64,000 nt of DNA from Methylobacterium sp. CB376 (lineage in GTDB: Bacteria > Pseudomonadota > Alphaproteobacteria > Rhizobiales > Beijerinckiaceae), in the NCBI RefSeq assembly GCF_029714205.1, contig NZ_CP121648.1:6388501-6452500 (forward strand), in the 5' to 3' direction. Below the pieces are notes generated by a model, which worked only from the letters and a program-made list of their open reading frames with translations, was not told where the DNA came from and did no database searches. A program made the position numbers and the translations under genes. How positions within the stretch are numbered: position 1 is the stretch's first letter; each line of letters begins with the position of its first letter. This document shows positions 1 to 9,869 of this stretch, one piece after another.

Positions 1-157
1 ACACCTGCGCGGAGGCCGGGTAATGCTCCCGCAGGCGCTCGGCGATCTCGCGGTAGATGCGCCCGTCCTCCTCCTCCGCCTGGATGGCGAGAGCGAGAAC
101 TTCCCGGTCGGTGAGGTCGGACAGGGCAACCTGCGGGCCCTGCGTGAACAGCGGCAT
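1..157 (-). CDS. mbfA: MbfA-like membrane-bound ferritin / iron exporter, N-terminal part
   Basis: Partial gene that starts at the ATG at 157 and runs off the left edge, so only about 52 residues are visible. They read MPLFTQGPQVALSDLTDREV and continue with an EEEDGRIYREIAERLREHYP-type helix. That matches the start of the ferritin-like (rubrerythrin/erythrin-vacuolar) domain of rhizobial MbfA, in which the clustered Glu and Asp residues bind iron. In that family a C-terminal VIT1-like membrane domain exports iron. A GGAG ribosome site lies about 9 bases upstream. An Irr-type iron control element covers the promoter at 180-197, which fits iron-responsive repression of this family. The membrane part is outside the window, so a plain rubrerythrin-like protein cannot be excluded. 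Confidence 0.7.
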   Translation of the reverse strand, partial: MPLFTQGPQVALSDLTDREVLALAIQAEEEDGRIYREIAERLREHYPASAQV

Positions 158-179
158 GCGCGGCTCTCCGGTGCATGAA

Positions 180-197
180 TTTAGAATTGCTCTAATT
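180..197. promoter_or_regulatory. Iron control element (Irr box) upstream of mbfA
   Basis: The sequence TTTAGAATTGCTCTAATT is an imperfect inverted repeat with half-sites TTAGAA and TCTAA. It closely resembles the ICE motif bound by the Fur-family regulator Irr in Rhizobiales. It ends 22 bases before the mbfA start codon, a position suited to repression, and lies about 240 bases upstream of alaS. The local AT content contrasts with the GC-rich surroundings. The match to the motif is seen; binding by Irr is inferred. Confidence 0.6.
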
Positions 198-339
198 CCA
201 GACTGAGCCGCGCGTCAACACCCGCGGGGTGCCCGCGGCGCCGCGCGCCGCACCGGCGCGGGGGCGGCGGGCGCGCGGGGCTCGCCTCGACACGGGGGGA
301 TGGCATGACTAAGAGAACGGGCGCGAGCCCTTGGTGCTC

Positions 340-381
340 CTCACGAAACGCCCGCCGTCCGCCCAGCGGGCGTTCCGTGAG
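340..381 (+). other. Long hairpin in the alaS leader
   Basis: Two 16-base arms (340-355 CTCACGAAACGCCCGC and 366-381 GCGGGCGTTCCGTGAG) can pair with a single A-C mismatch around a 10-base loop. The structure ends 57 bases before the alaS start codon. No run of T follows, so it does not look like an intrinsic terminator. It could be a structured mRNA leader or a chance palindrome. No known riboswitch family is recognised. Confidence 0.4.
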
Positions 382-438
382 CGGCACTCCCGGGCCGGGA
401 TGTTCTCGCCCCCACCTCAACCCACGAGTTTTCGCCCG

Positions 439-3099
439 ATGAGCGGTGTCAACGAGATCCGGTCGACCTTCCTCGACTACTTCGCCAAGCACGGGCACGA
501 GGTCGTCCCCTCCTCGCCGCTCGTACCGCGCAACGACCCCACGCTGATGTTCACGAACGCCGGCATGGTGCAGTTCAAGAACGTCTTCACCGGAGTCGAG
601 AAGCGGCCCTACCACCGCGCCGCCACCGCCCAGAAGTGCGTCCGCGCCGGCGGCAAGCACAACGACCTCGACAACGTCGGGTACACGGCGCGCCACCACA
701 CCTTCTTCGAGATGCTCGGCAATTTCTCGTTCGGCGACTACTTCAAGCCGCTGGCGATCGAGTTGGCCTGGAACCTCGTGACGAAGGAGTTCGGCCTCGA
801 CAGGAGCAAGCTGCTGGTCACGGTCTACGCCGACGACGACGACGCGGCGACGCTGTGGCGCAAGATCGCCGGCTTCCCGGAGGAGCGCATCATCCGCATC
901 GGCACCTCCGACAATTTCTGGCAGATGGGCGATACCGGCCCGTGCGGGCCGTGCTCGGAGATCTTCATCGACCAGGGTCCGGAGCTGTGGGGCGGCCCGC
1001 CCGGCAGCCCGGAGGAGGACGGCGACCGCTTCCTCGAATTCTGGAACCTCGTCTTCATGCAGTACGAGCAGATCGAGCCGGGCAACCGGGTCGGCCTGCC
1101 GCGGCCCTCCATCGACACCGGCATGGGCCTGGAGCGCATGGCGGCGATCCTCCAGGGGGTGAAGAGCAACTACGACACCGACCTGTTCCGGAGCCTGATC
1201 GACGCGGTGGCCCACCAGGTCGGCCGGCCGCCGGAGGGCGCGCAGACCGCCTCCTACCGGGTGATCGCCGATCACCTGCGGGCCGCCTCCTTCCTGGTCG
1301 CCGACGGGGTGCTGCCGGGCAACGAGGGGCGCGGCTACGTGCTGCGCCGGATCATGCGGCGGGCCATGCGCCACGCCCAGCTCCTCGGCGCCCGCGACCC
1401 GATGATGTACCGCCTCGTGCCCACCCTGGTGCGCGAGATGGGGCAGGCCTATCCCGAGCTGGTGCGGGCCGAGTCGCTGATCTCCGAGACCCTGCGCCTG
1501 GAGGAGACCCGCTTCCGCCGCACCCTGGAGCGCGGCCTGTCGATCCTGGACGCGGAGACCCGCGACCTCTCCGAGGGCCAGAACCTCTCGGGCGAGACCG
1601 CCTTCACGCTCTACGACACGTACGGGTTCCCCCTCGACCTGACGCAGGACGCGCTCAAGTCGCGCGGCATCGGCGTCGACACCGACGCCTTCAAGGCCGC
1701 GATGGAGCGCCAGCGCGCGGCGGCCCGCGCCGCCTGGGCGGGCTCCGGCGAGGCGGCGACCGAGACCCTGTGGTACGCCCTGCGCGAGCGCGTCGGCGCC
1801 ACCGAGTTCCTCGGCTACGAGGCCGAGACCGCGGAGGGCGTGGTCACCGCCCTGGTCCGGGGCGGCGTCGAGGTCGAGGCGCTGGCGTCCGGCGAGGAGG
1901 GCCTGCTGGTGGTGAGCCAGACGCCCTTCTACGGCGAGTCCGGCGGCCAGGTCGGCGATACCGGCACGGTCGCGGCGGCGGGGCTGCGGGCGCGGGTCAC
2001 CGACACCGAGAAGAAGCTCGGCGACCTCTTCGTGCACCACGTCGCGGTCGAGGAGGGCCGGCTCACGGTCGGGCAGGCGGTGGAGCTGAGGGTCGACCAC
2101 GCCCGCCGCGCGGCGATCCGCGCCCACCACTCGGCCACCCACCTGCTGCACGAGGCGCTGCGCCAGGTGCTCGGCGACCACGTCGCCCAGAAGGGCTCCC
2201 TGGTCTCGCCCGAGCGCCTGCGCTTCGATTTCAGCCACCCCAAGCCGATGAACGACGACGAGGTCGCGGCGGTCGAGGAGATGGCGAACCGCGTGCTGCT
2301 GCAGAACGGGCCGGTGGTGACGAAGCTGATGGCCGTCGACGACGCCATCGCGACCGGGGCCCGCGCGCTCTTCGGCGAGAAGTACGGCGACGAGGTCCGG
2401 GTCGTCTCGATGGGCGAGGATCAGGGCGGGGACGGGCGCCGGCGCACCTTCTCGGTCGAGCTCTGCGGCGGCACCCATGTGGGCCGCACCGGCGAGATCG
2501 GGCTGATCACCGTGGTGGGGGAGGGCGCGGTCGCCTCCGGCGTGCGCCGGATCGAGGCGATGACCGGCGACGCGGCGCGGCGCCACCTCGCCGAGGAGAG
2601 CCGGCGCCTCGCCGCCGTGGCGGGGCTGCTGAAGGTCCCGCCGGCCGAGGCGGCCGACCGCCTCGCCGCCCTGATCGAGGACAGGCGCCGGCTGGAGCGG
2701 GAGCTCTCCGAGGCGCGCCGCAAGCTCGCCATGGGCGGCGGCGGGGCGGGCGAGGAGCCGGTGCGCGAGGTCGCGGGCGTCAAGCTGATGGCCCGTTCCG
2801 TCGAGGGCGTCGAGATGCGCGACCTCAAGAGCCTCGCGGACGAGGGCAAGAAGCGCCTCGGCTCGGGCGTGGTCGCGATCGTCGGCGTGGCGCCGGACGG
2901 CAAGGCCGGCCTCGTCGTCGGCGTCACCGACGACCTGACCGACCGCTTCGACGCGGTCGCCCTGGTGCGGGCGGGCTCCGAGCGCCTCGGCGGCAAGGGC
3001 GGCGGCGGGCGCCGCGACATGGCCCAGGCCGGCGGCCCGGACGGGGCGGCGGCGCAGGACGCCCTCGCCGCGATCGAGGCGGCGCTCGCCGCCGCATGA
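439..3099 (+). CDS. alaS: Alanine--tRNA ligase
   Basis: Charges tRNA-Ala with alanine in the cytoplasm. The 886-residue product has the usual length and order: a class II catalytic core beginning [12 protein letters not shown] and containing [10 protein letters not shown], then the editing domain with the zinc-binding pair H564-x3-H568 and the C676-G-G-T-H680 motif, then a C-terminal coiled-coil/DHHA1 region. The ATG at 439 was chosen because homology begins there; an in-frame TTG extension from 331 runs through the leader hairpin and is not family-like. The gene lies 145 bases before the rhamnose operon on the same strand. Confidence 0.97.
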   Translation: MSGVNEIRSTFLDYFAKHGHEVVPSSPLVPRNDPTLMFTNAGMVQFKNVFTGVEKRPYHRAATAQKCVRAGGKHNDLDNVGYTARHHTFFEMLGNFSFGDYFKPLAIELAWNLVTKEFGLDRSKLLVTVYADDDDAATLWRKIAGFPEERIIRIGTSDNFWQMGDTGPCGPCSEIFIDQGPELWGGPPGSPEEDGDRFLEFWNLVFMQYEQIEPGNRVGLPRPSIDTGMGLERMAAILQGVKSNYDTDLFRSLIDAVAHQVGRPPEGAQTASYRVIADHLRAASFLVADGVLPGNEGRGYVLRRIMRRAMRHAQLLGARDPMMYRLVPTLVREMGQAYPELVRAESLISETLRLEETRFRRTLERGLSILDAETRDLSEGQNLSGETAFTLYDTYGFPLDLTQDALKSRGIGVDTDAFKAAMERQRAAARAAWAGSGEAATETLWYALRERVGATEFLGYEAETAEGVVTALVRGGVEVEALASGEEGLLVVSQTPFYGESGGQVGDTGTVAAAGLRARVTDTEKKLGDLFVHHVAVEEGRLTVGQAVELRVDHARRAAIRAHHSATHLLHEALRQVLGDHVAQKGSLVSPERLRFDFSHPKPMNDDEVAAVEEMANRVLLQNGPVVTKLMAVDDAIATGARALFGEKYGDEVRVVSMGEDQGGDGRRRTFSVELCGGTHVGRTGEIGLITVVGEGAVASGVRRIEAMTGDAARRHLAEESRRLAAVAGLLKVPPAEAADRLAALIEDRRRLERELSEARRKLAMGGGGAGEEPVREVAGVKLMARSVEGVEMRDLKSLADEGKKRLGSGVVAIVGVAPDGKAGLVVGVTDDLTDRFDAVALVRAGSERLGGKGGGGRRDMAQAGGPDGAAAQDALAAIEAALAAA

Positions 3100-3244
3100 G
3101 CCGGGCTCGCCGCCTGGGCGGGGCTTGCCGCCTGAGCGGCGCCGCGGCCGCTCGGGCTTGCCGCGGCTGCCGGGAGACAGTACGGCCCCAGCCGGGCGGA
3201 CCCGGCCGGGGCCCAGGACGGGGAGCGGAGGGAGAGCGTCGCGC

Positions 3245-3799
3245 ATGAGGATCGTGGATCAGTCCATCCCGGACGTGAAGCTCGTCGTCCCGGCGCGCCA
3301 CGGCGACGCGCGCGGCTGGTTCTCCGAGACCTACCGGGCCGACCTCCTCGCGCAGGCCGGCATCACGGACCTCTTCATCCAGGACAACCAATCCTTCTCG
3401 GCCCAGGTCGGCACGGTCCGGGGCATCCACTTCCAGACCCATCCCCACGCGCAGGGCAAGCTCGTCCGCGTCGTCTCCGGGGCGATCCTCGACGTCGCCG
3501 TGGATCTGCGCCGCGCCTCGCCCAGCTACGGCCGCCACGTCGCCGTGCGCCTGGATGCCGAGAACGGCCACCAGCTCTACGTGCCGGTCGGGTTCGGCCA
3601 CGCCTTCTGCACCCTCGAACCCGACACCGCCATCGCCTACAAGGTCTCGGGCGGCTACTACAGCCCCGCCCATGACGGCGCGCTCCTCTGGAACGACCCG
3701 GATCTCGGCATCGACTGGCCGGTCTCGCCCGAGGCCGCGATCCTCTCCGCCAAGGACAAGGCCGCCCCGCGCCTCGCCGACCTTCCCGCCCATTTCTGA
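3245..3799 (+). CDS. rfbC: dTDP-4-dehydrorhamnose 3,5-epimerase
   Basis: Third step of dTDP-L-rhamnose synthesis: epimerises dTDP-4-keto-6-deoxyglucose at C3 and C5. The 184 residues have the RmlC cupin signature GTVRGIHFQTHPHAQGKLVR, which carries the catalytic His and the conserved Arg and Lys. GFGHAF and the Tyr-rich segment KVSGGYYSP follow further on. The start at 3245 follows a GGAGGGAG ribosome site; an upstream in-frame ATG at 3125 adds a non-homologous Arg/Gly-rich stretch. It is the first gene of rfbCBDA and has only 24 bases to rfbB. Confidence 0.95.
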   Translation: MRIVDQSIPDVKLVVPARHGDARGWFSETYRADLLAQAGITDLFIQDNQSFSAQVGTVRGIHFQTHPHAQGKLVRVVSGAILDVAVDLRRASPSYGRHVAVRLDAENGHQLYVPVGFGHAFCTLEPDTAIAYKVSGGYYSPAHDGALLWNDPDLGIDWPVSPEAAILSAKDKAAPRLADLPAHF

Positions 3800-3823
3800 C
3801 GCCCCGAACGGAGATCCCCTCCC

Positions 3824-4876
3824 ATGCGCATCCTCGTCACGGGCGGCTGCGGCTTCATCGGCTCGGCGCTCGTCCTCCACCTCGTCCGCGACCTCGGCCA
3901 CGAGGTGCTCACCCTCGACGCCCTCACCTACGCGGCCAACCCGATCTCGCTCCTGCCGCTCAGGGACGAGCCCCGCCACCGGCTCGTTCAGGCCGACATC
4001 TGCGAGCCCGAGCGCGTCGCCGCGCTCTTCGCGGAGTTCCGGCCCGAGGCGGTGATGCACCTCGCCGCCGAGAGCCACGTCGACCGCTCGATCACCGGAC
4101 CGGCCGCCTTCATCCGCACCAACGTGGTCGGCACCCAGGTCATGCTCGAGGCCGCCCGCGCCCACCATGCCGGCCTGCCCGCGGACGGGCAGGCGCGCTT
4201 CCGCTTCCTCCACGTCTCCACCGACGAGGTCTACGGCTCGCTGCCCCCGGGCGGCTTCTTCACCGAGGAGAGCCGCTACGACCCCCGCTCGCCCTACTCG
4301 GCCTCCAAAGCCGCCTCCGACCACCTCGCCCGGGCCTGGCACGAGACCTACGGCCTGCCGGTGCTCGTCACCAACTGCTCGAACAATTACGGGCCGCGCC
4401 ACTTCCCCGAGAAGCTGATCCCGCTGATGATCCTCAACGCGCTGGAGGGCAAGGCGCTGCCGGTCTACGGCGACGGGCAGAACGAGCGCGACTGGATCCA
4501 CGTCGAGGACCACGCGCGCGGCCTCGTCGCGGTGCTGGAGCGGGGCCGGATCGGCGAGACCTACCTGCTCGGCGGCCGCGCGGTGCGCAGCAACCTTTCG
4601 GTGGTGCGCACGCTCTGCGCGATCTTCGACCGGCTGCGGCCCGAGGCCGGCCCGCACGAGCGGCTGATCAGCTTCGTGACCGACCGTCCCGGCCACGACC
4701 GGCGCTACGCGATCGACCCGAGCAAGGCCGAAGCCGAACTCGGCTGGCGCCCGACCCGGAGTTTCGATCAGGCGCTGGAGGAGACGGTCCGCTGGTACCT
4801 CGACCACCGCGAGTGGTGGCAGCCGATCCGCGAGGGCCGCTACGCGGGCGAGCGCCTCGGCCTGACGGCGGCGTGA
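3824..4876 (+). CDS. rfbB: dTDP-glucose 4,6-dehydratase
   Basis: NAD-dependent dehydratase that turns dTDP-glucose into dTDP-4-keto-6-deoxyglucose, the second step of dTDP-rhamnose synthesis. The 350-residue protein is an extended SDR. It has the Rossmann motif GGCGFIGS near residues 7-14, the catalytic segment STDEVYGS, the YSASK Tyr/Lys pair, and NCSNNYGPRHFPEKLIP typical of RmlB. It is cotranscribed with its neighbours, with only 7 bases to rfbD. Confidence 0.96.
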   Translation: MRILVTGGCGFIGSALVLHLVRDLGHEVLTLDALTYAANPISLLPLRDEPRHRLVQADICEPERVAALFAEFRPEAVMHLAAESHVDRSITGPAAFIRTNVVGTQVMLEAARAHHAGLPADGQARFRFLHVSTDEVYGSLPPGGFFTEESRYDPRSPYSASKAASDHLARAWHETYGLPVLVTNCSNNYGPRHFPEKLIPLMILNALEGKALPVYGDGQNERDWIHVEDHARGLVAVLERGRIGETYLLGGRAVRSNLSVVRTLCAIFDRLRPEAGPHERLISFVTDRPGHDRRYAIDPSKAEAELGWRPTRSFDQALEETVRWYLDHREWWQPIREGRYAGERLGLTAA

Positions 4877-4883
4877 GGGCGCG

Positions 4884-5777
4884 ATGCGGGCGATCCTGAT
4901 CCTCGGCGGGGGCGGCCAGGTCGGCACGGCGCTGCGGCACGCCGCCTGGCCGGCGGGGGTGGCGCTGCACGCGCCGTCGCGCGAGGCCCTCGACGTCACC
5001 GACGAGGCGGCCGTGGCGGCGGCGCTCGCCGAGCGCGCCTACGCGGCGGTGATCAACGCCGCCGCCTACACGGCGGTCGACCGGGCCGAGAGCGAGGTCG
5101 CGGCGGCGTGGCGCCTCAACGCGCTGGCGCCCGCCATCCTCGCCGCCGCGACGGCGCGGGCGGGGATCCCGCTGGTGCAGGTCTCGACCGACTACGTGTT
5201 CGACGGCAGCTTGGCGGGCGCCTACCCGACCGACGCGCCCGTGAACCCGGCCAGCGTCTACGGGGCGAGCAAGGCGGGGGGCGAGATGGCGGTGCGCACG
5301 GCCAATCCGCGCCACGCGGTGGTGCGCACGGCCTGGGTGGTGAGCCCGCACCGGGCCAACTTCGTCAAGACGATGCTGCGGCTGGCGGGCGAGCGCGACG
5401 CGCTGCGGGTGGTGGACGACCAGCGCGGCTGCCCGACCTCCGCCGACGACCTCGCGGCGGCGCTCGCCGCGATCGCCCTGCGGCTCGCCGAGGATCCCGC
5501 GGCCCCGGGCGGCACCTACCATTGCGTGAATGCCGGCGCGACGACCTGGTGCGGCTTCGCGCGGGCGATCATGGCGGGCGCCCGGGCGCGCGGGGCGCGG
5601 GCGGTCCCGGTCGAGCCGATCGCGACCTCGTCCTACCCGACGCCGGCGCGGCGCCCGGCCAATAGCGAACTCTCGACCGCGACGCTGAGCCGGGATTTCG
5701 GGATCGTGCCGCGGCCCTGGGAGGCGGCGCTCGCCGACATCCTGGACCGGCTGATCGGCCCGGTGACGCCGGCCTGA
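4884..5777 (+). CDS. rfbD: dTDP-4-dehydrorhamnose reductase
   Basis: Last step of the pathway: NAD(P)H reduction of dTDP-4-keto-rhamnose to dTDP-L-rhamnose. The 297 residues start with an atypical Rossmann loop [10 protein letters not shown] and contain [17 protein letters not shown] (catalytic Tyr and Lys) and VRTAWV, all typical of RmlD. Seven bases separate it from rfbB and eight from rfbA. The product is likely used for O-antigen, exopolysaccharide or another surface rhamnan; no transferase is in this operon. Confidence 0.95.
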   Translation: MRAILILGGGGQVGTALRHAAWPAGVALHAPSREALDVTDEAAVAAALAERAYAAVINAAAYTAVDRAESEVAAAWRLNALAPAILAAATARAGIPLVQVSTDYVFDGSLAGAYPTDAPVNPASVYGASKAGGEMAVRTANPRHAVVRTAWVVSPHRANFVKTMLRLAGERDALRVVDDQRGCPTSADDLAAALAAIALRLAEDPAAPGGTYHCVNAGATTWCGFARAIMAGARARGARAVPVEPIATSSYPTPARRPANSELSTATLSRDFGIVPRPWEAALADILDRLIGPVTPA

Positions 5778-5785
5778 AGGAGGCC

Positions 5786-6673
5786 ATGATGAAGGGCATC
5801 GTGCTCGCCGGCGGCTCCGGCACCCGACTCCACCCGGCGACGCTCGCGATCAACAAGCAGCTGCTGCCGGTCTACGACAAGCCGATGATCTACTATCCGG
5901 TCTCGGTGCTGATGCTGGCCGGGATCCGCGAGATCCTGATCATCTCGAGCCCCGAGCACCTGGACAATTACAAGCGGCTGTTCGGGACGGGCGAGCAGTT
6001 CGGGGTGACCTTCTCGTACGCGCTGCAGCCGCGGCCGGAGGGGCTGGCGCAGGCCTTCCTGATCGGGCGGGACTTCGTCGGCGCGGACCCAGTCTCGCTG
6101 ATCCTGGGCGACAACCTGTTCTTCGGGGCGGGCCTGCGGGCCCTGCTGCAGCGGGCGCGGGCGCGGGCGCGGGGAGCGACGGTGTTCGCCTACCACGTCG
6201 ACCACCCGGAGGCCTACGGGGTGGTGAACCTCGACGGCTCGGGCCGCCCGACCAAGCTGGTCGAGAAGCCGAAACTGCCGGAATCGACCTGGGCGGTGAC
6301 CGGCCTGTACTTCTACGACAACCAAGTGCTCGACATCGCGGCGGCCGTGAAACCCTCGCCGCGGGGCGAGCTGGAGATCACGGACGTGAACCAGGCCTAC
6401 CTGGAGCGCGGGCAGCTCGAGGTGGAATGCATGTCGCGCGGCTACGCGTGGCTGGACACGGGAACGCATGACAGCCTGCTGGAGGCGGGGGAGTTCGTGC
6501 GGGTGATCCAGAGCCGGCAGGGGATGCAGGTGGCCTGCCTGGAGGAGATCGCCTACCTGCAGGGCTGGATCTCCCGCGAGCAGGTGGCGGCGCGCGGCGA
6601 CCTCTTCGCCAAGACGAATTACGGCCAGTACCTGCTGCGCCTCGCCCGCCAGGAGACGCACGCGGGCTATTGA
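5786..6673 (+). CDS. rfbA: Glucose-1-phosphate thymidylyltransferase
   Basis: First enzyme of dTDP-rhamnose synthesis: joins dTTP and glucose-1-phosphate. It has the nucleotidyltransferase signature [16 protein letters not shown] at the N-terminus, the active-site Lys in VEKPKLPES, and ILGDNLFFG. The product is 295 residues, typical of RmlA. Two adjacent ATGs exist (5786 and 5789); the AAGGAGG site at 5777-5783 is better spaced for 5789, so the first Met may not be used. Last gene of rfbCBDA, ending 42 bases from the convergent tyrS. Confidence 0.96.
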   Translation: MMKGIVLAGGSGTRLHPATLAINKQLLPVYDKPMIYYPVSVLMLAGIREILIISSPEHLDNYKRLFGTGEQFGVTFSYALQPRPEGLAQAFLIGRDFVGADPVSLILGDNLFFGAGLRALLQRARARARGATVFAYHVDHPEAYGVVNLDGSGRPTKLVEKPKLPESTWAVTGLYFYDNQVLDIAAAVKPSPRGELEITDVNQAYLERGQLEVECMSRGYAWLDTGTHDSLLEAGEFVRVIQSRQGMQVACLEEIAYLQGWISREQVAARGDLFAKTNYGQYLLRLARQETHAGY

Positions 6674-6715
6674 GGCCGGGCGCCTCCGCGGCGGGGCTCC
6701 GCCCCGCCCCCGCCG

Positions 6716-7996
6716 TCACACCGGCCGCAGCAGCACGTGCTTCTTGCGCCCGAAGGACAGCTTGATCACCCCGTCCCCGGTCAGGTCGCCCTCGCCGAGC
6801 ACCGCCCGCTCGTCGCTCACCGCGGCGTCGTTGACCTTGAGCCCGCCGCTGCGCACCTGCCGGCGCGCCTCGCTGGTCGAGGGCAGCAGCTTGGCGTGGT
6901 CGGGGCCGAAGGCGGCGAGCACGCCGAGGCCCGCGGCCAGGGCCGCCCGCGGGATCTCGACCGTCGGCAGGGTCTCGGGCGCCGCCCCCTCCTCGAAGGT
7001 GCGCCGCGCCGTCTCGGCCGCCGCCTCGGCCGCCTCGCGCCCGTGCAGCAGCGCAGTCGCCTCGGTGGCGAGCACCTTCTTGGCCTCGTTGATCTCGGCC
7101 CCGCCCAGAGCGGCGAGGCGGTCCGTCTCGGGCAGCGGCAGCAGCGTGAACAGGCGCAGGAAGCGGCCGACATCCGCGTCCTCGGTGTTGCGCCAGAACT
7201 GCCAATACTCCCAGGGCGAGAGCAGGTCGGGATTGAGCCAGACCGCGCCCGAGGCGGTCTTGCCCATCTTGGCGCCCGAGGCCGTGGTCATCAGCGGGCA
7301 GGTCAGGGCGTGGAGCTGCGGCGTGCCGAGCCGGCGCCCGAGGTCGATCCCCGTGACGATGTTGCCCCACTGGTCGGAGCCGCCCATCTGCAGGGTCACT
7401 CCGTAGCGCCGGTTCAGCTCCACGAAGTCGTAGGCCTGCAGGATCATGTAGTTGAATTCCAGGAAGGACAGTTCCTGGTCGCGCTCCAGCCGCAGGCGCA
7501 CGCTGTCCATCGACAGCATCCGGTTCACCGAGAAGTGACGGCCGACCTCGCGCAGCATCTCGATGTAGTTGAGCTGGGTCAGCCACTCGGCATTGTCGGC
7601 CATGCGGGCGAGGCCTGCGGCCTCGCCGAAGCGCAGGAAGCGCGCGAAGGTCTTGCCGATCTCCGCCTTGTTGGCGTCGATCTGCTCCACCGTGAGGATC
7701 CTGCGGGTCTCGTCGCGGCCGGACGGGTCCCCGACCCGCGTCGTGCCGCCGCCCATCAGCGCCACCGGCGTGCCGCCGGTCGCCTGCAGCCAGTGCAGCA
7801 TCATGATCGAGAGCAGGTGCCCGATATGGAGCGAGGGCGCCGTGCAATCGTAGCCCACATAGGCCGTCAGCCGGCCCTCGCGGGCGGCCTCGTCCACGCC
7901 CGCGAAGTCGGAGCATTGGTGGACGTAGCCGCGCTCGATCAGGACCTTCAGGAACTCGGAGCGGGGCGCGAAGTCGGTGGGCGCGGCCATGGGCAT
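6716..7996 (-). CDS. tyrS: Tyrosine--tRNA ligase
   Basis: Class I aminoacyl-tRNA synthetase that charges tRNA-Tyr. The 426-residue product has HIGH at 57-60, the KMSKS-equivalent KMGKT at 243-247, the Tyr-binding segment [10 protein letters not shown] and GGSDQWGNI. The C-terminus is an S4 RNA-binding domain ([20 protein letters not shown]). The ATG at 7996 was chosen because the longer reading from 8101 adds an Arg/Ala-rich stretch without family similarity. Transcribed divergently from anmK and convergently with rfbA. Confidence 0.96.
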   Translation of the reverse strand: MPMAAPTDFAPRSEFLKVLIERGYVHQCSDFAGVDEAAREGRLTAYVGYDCTAPSLHIGHLLSIMMLHWLQATGGTPVALMGGGTTRVGDPSGRDETRRILTVEQIDANKAEIGKTFARFLRFGEAAGLARMADNAEWLTQLNYIEMLREVGRHFSVNRMLSMDSVRLRLERDQELSFLEFNYMILQAYDFVELNRRYGVTLQMGGSDQWGNIVTGIDLGRRLGTPQLHALTCPLMTTASGAKMGKTASGAVWLNPDLLSPWEYWQFWRNTEDADVGRFLRLFTLLPLPETDRLAALGGAEINEAKKVLATEATALLHGREAAEAAAETARRTFEEGAAPETLPTVEIPRAALAAGLGVLAAFGPDHAKLLPSTSEARRQVRSGGLKVNDAAVSDERAVLGEGDLTGDGVIKLSFGRKKHVLLRPV

Positions 7997-8087
7997 CGGG
8001 TCTCGTGTGGCGGCGGGACAAGCCCCGGCCGCCGTGCTAGCTCGGATGAATGCGCGGCGCTCATAGCAGCGCGCGGCGCGAAAGGCA

Positions 8088-8126
8088 CGGGCCGGGTTCA
8101 CGGGCCGGGTTCACGGGCCAGGTTCA
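8088..8126. repeat. 13-bp tandem repeat, three copies
   Basis: CGGGCCGGGTTCA is repeated three times (8088-8100, 8101-8113 and 8114-8126 with one change), followed by a decayed fourth copy. It lies in the spacer between the divergent tyrS and anmK starts, where promoters would be expected. Confidence 0.8.
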
Positions 8127-8151
8127 CGGACAGGGATCGCGGGCAGGCATC

Positions 8152-9279
8152 ATGGGACGGGTGATCGGCCTGATGAGCGGCACCTCGCTCGACGGCGTCG
8201 ACGTCGCGCTGATCGAGACCGACGGCGAGGCGGTGAGCGTGACGCGCGGCGGCAACGGCGGCCTCGCGCCGCTCGGCCCCACCGGCTACCGCGCCTATTC
8301 GGACGAGGATCGGGCGCTGCTGCGCCGGGCCCTCGCCGATGCGGAGGCGATCCGCGCGCGCGGCGACCGGCCCGGAATCCTGCGCGAGGCGGAGGATCTC
8401 GTGACCGCGCGCCACGCCGAGGCGGTGGAGGCCTTCCTGGCCGAGACCGGGCTCGCGCCCGGCGACATCGACCTCGTCGGCTTCCACGGCCAGACCGTGA
8501 TCCACCGGCCCGGCGCGGGGCTCACCGTGCAGATCGGGGACGGCGAGGCCCTGAGCCGCCGCCTCGGCCTGCCGGTCGTCCACGACCTGCGCGACGCGGA
8601 CGTGCGGGCGGGCGGGCAGGGCGCCCCGCTCGTGCCGGTCTTCCACCGGGCCCTGGCGCGGGCCTCGGGCTTCGAGGGGGCGCTCGCGATCCTCAACATC
8701 GGCGGCGTCGCCAACGTCACGCTGATCAGCCGGGCGGGGGATCTCCTCGCCTTCGACACCGGGCCCGGCAACGCGCTCCTCGACGACTGGATGCGCGAGC
8801 GCACCGGAACGCCCCTCGATCGCGGCGGCCGCGCCGCGGCGGCGGGGCGGCCGGACGAGGCGCTGCTCGCCTGGCTCCTGGTCCACCCCTACTTCACCCG
8901 CCGCCCGCCCAAATCCCTCGACCGGAACTGGTTCTCGCACCGGGTCGCCGGCCAGCTCCCGACCGAGGACGGGGCCGCGACCCTCACCGCCTTCACGGTC
9001 CGGGCGATCGCCCGCGCCCTCGACTTCGCCGAGGAGCCGCCGCCGCACTGGATCGTGGCCGGGGGCGGGGCGCGCAATGCCGAGATGCTGCGGCTGCTGC
9101 GCCACCACCTGCGGGCCGAGGTGACGCCGGCCGACGCGATCGGCTGGTCCTCCTCGCATCTCGAGGCCCAGGCCTTCGCCTACCTGGCGGCGCGCTCCGC
9201 CCGCGGCCTGCCGATCACCTTCCCGTCCACGACGGGCGCCCCCGCGCCGATGACCGGCGGCGTCACGGCGCGTCCGTGA
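8152..9279 (+). CDS. anmK: Anhydro-N-acetylmuramic acid kinase
   Basis: Cell-wall recycling enzyme that hydrolyses and phosphorylates 1,6-anhydro-MurNAc to MurNAc-6-phosphate. The 375 residues start with the ATPase phosphate-1 motif GLMSGTSLDGVDVAL and include GFHGQTV, LNIGGVANVT and DTGPGNALLDDW, all typical of AnmK. The ATG at 8152 is used because GRVIGLMSGTS begins the family; an extension upstream only translates the 13-bp tandem repeat. The stop codon overlaps the GTG start of the next gene. Confidence 0.95.
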   Translation: MGRVIGLMSGTSLDGVDVALIETDGEAVSVTRGGNGGLAPLGPTGYRAYSDEDRALLRRALADAEAIRARGDRPGILREAEDLVTARHAEAVEAFLAETGLAPGDIDLVGFHGQTVIHRPGAGLTVQIGDGEALSRRLGLPVVHDLRDADVRAGGQGAPLVPVFHRALARASGFEGALAILNIGGVANVTLISRAGDLLAFDTGPGNALLDDWMRERTGTPLDRGGRAAAAGRPDEALLAWLLVHPYFTRRPPKSLDRNWFSHRVAGQLPTEDGAATLTAFTVRAIARALDFAEEPPPHWIVAGGGARNAEMLRLLRHHLRAEVTPADAIGWSSSHLEAQAFAYLAARSARGLPITFPSTTGAPAPMTGGVTARP

Positions 9280-9869
9280 GCCTCGGCCACGCGCTCGCCC
9301 GCATCGTCCGCGAGTACCCGGCGGCGCGCTGCGACCCGCTCCCCGGCCACCCGCTGGCGCACGTGATCCGCCGCGGCGCCCCCGACGAGGTGCGGGCCGC
9401 CCTGCCGCCGGGCGCCGCCCTCCTGGTGAAGGGCAGCCCCGGCCGCGGGCGGCACTGGGCGGCGGTGCCCTGGATCGCCGTCTTCGACCCCGCCGTCACC
9501 ACCAGCGCCACGCGGGGCTACTACCTCGTCTACCTGTTTCCGACCGACCGGGAGGCCGTGCACCTCTCCCTGGCGCAGGGCACGGTCGCGGCGATGCGGG
9601 CGCACGGGTGCCGGGCCCCGGCGCATCTGCGCGCGGACGGCGAGCGCCTGCGGGCGCGCCTCGCCGACCATGCGGACCGGCTCCCGGTGACGCGGATCGG
9701 CCTCGGCACCGTCGGCGACCTCCCCCTCGGCTACGAGGCGGCGCACATCCTGGGCCTCAGCTACGGGCTCGCGGAACTCGGCGACGAGCGGCGGCTGCGC
9801 CGCGACCTCGCGGCCGGGCTCGAGGCCTGCGCGGCCCTCAAGGCGCGCGGCGGGCTGGCGCCCAGGTGA
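9276..9869 (+). CDS. Stand-alone McrB N-terminal-like (DUF3578) protein
   Basis: 197 residues, GTG start overlapping the anmK stop by four bases (GTGA), which implies translational coupling. The centre reads LLVKGSPGRGRHWAAVPWIA, then VFDPAVTTSATRGYYLVYLF. This is the hallmark of the MrcB-like N-terminal domain (DUF3578), found in front of the GTPase in some McrB-type modification-dependent restriction proteins. Here the domain is alone: no AAA+ GTPase, nuclease or McrC is encoded next to it. By family it may bind nucleic acid; the role is unknown. The last three bases (TGA) belong to a dispersed repeat. Confidence 0.75.
   Translation: MSLGHALARIVREYPAARCDPLPGHPLAHVIRRGAPDEVRAALPPGAALLVKGSPGRGRHWAAVPWIAVFDPAVTTSATRGYYLVYLFPTDREAVHLSLAQGTVAAMRAHGCRAPAHLRADGERLRARLADHADRLPVTRIGLGTVGDLPLGYEAAHILGLSYGLAELGDERRLRRDLAAGLEACAALKARGGLAPR

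Noticed and set aside
181..3246. Long minus-strand open frame opposite alaS
   Set aside because: Codon-bias shadow in very GC-rich DNA; low-complexity Ala/Arg/Gly protein without domains, fully covered by a clear alaS.
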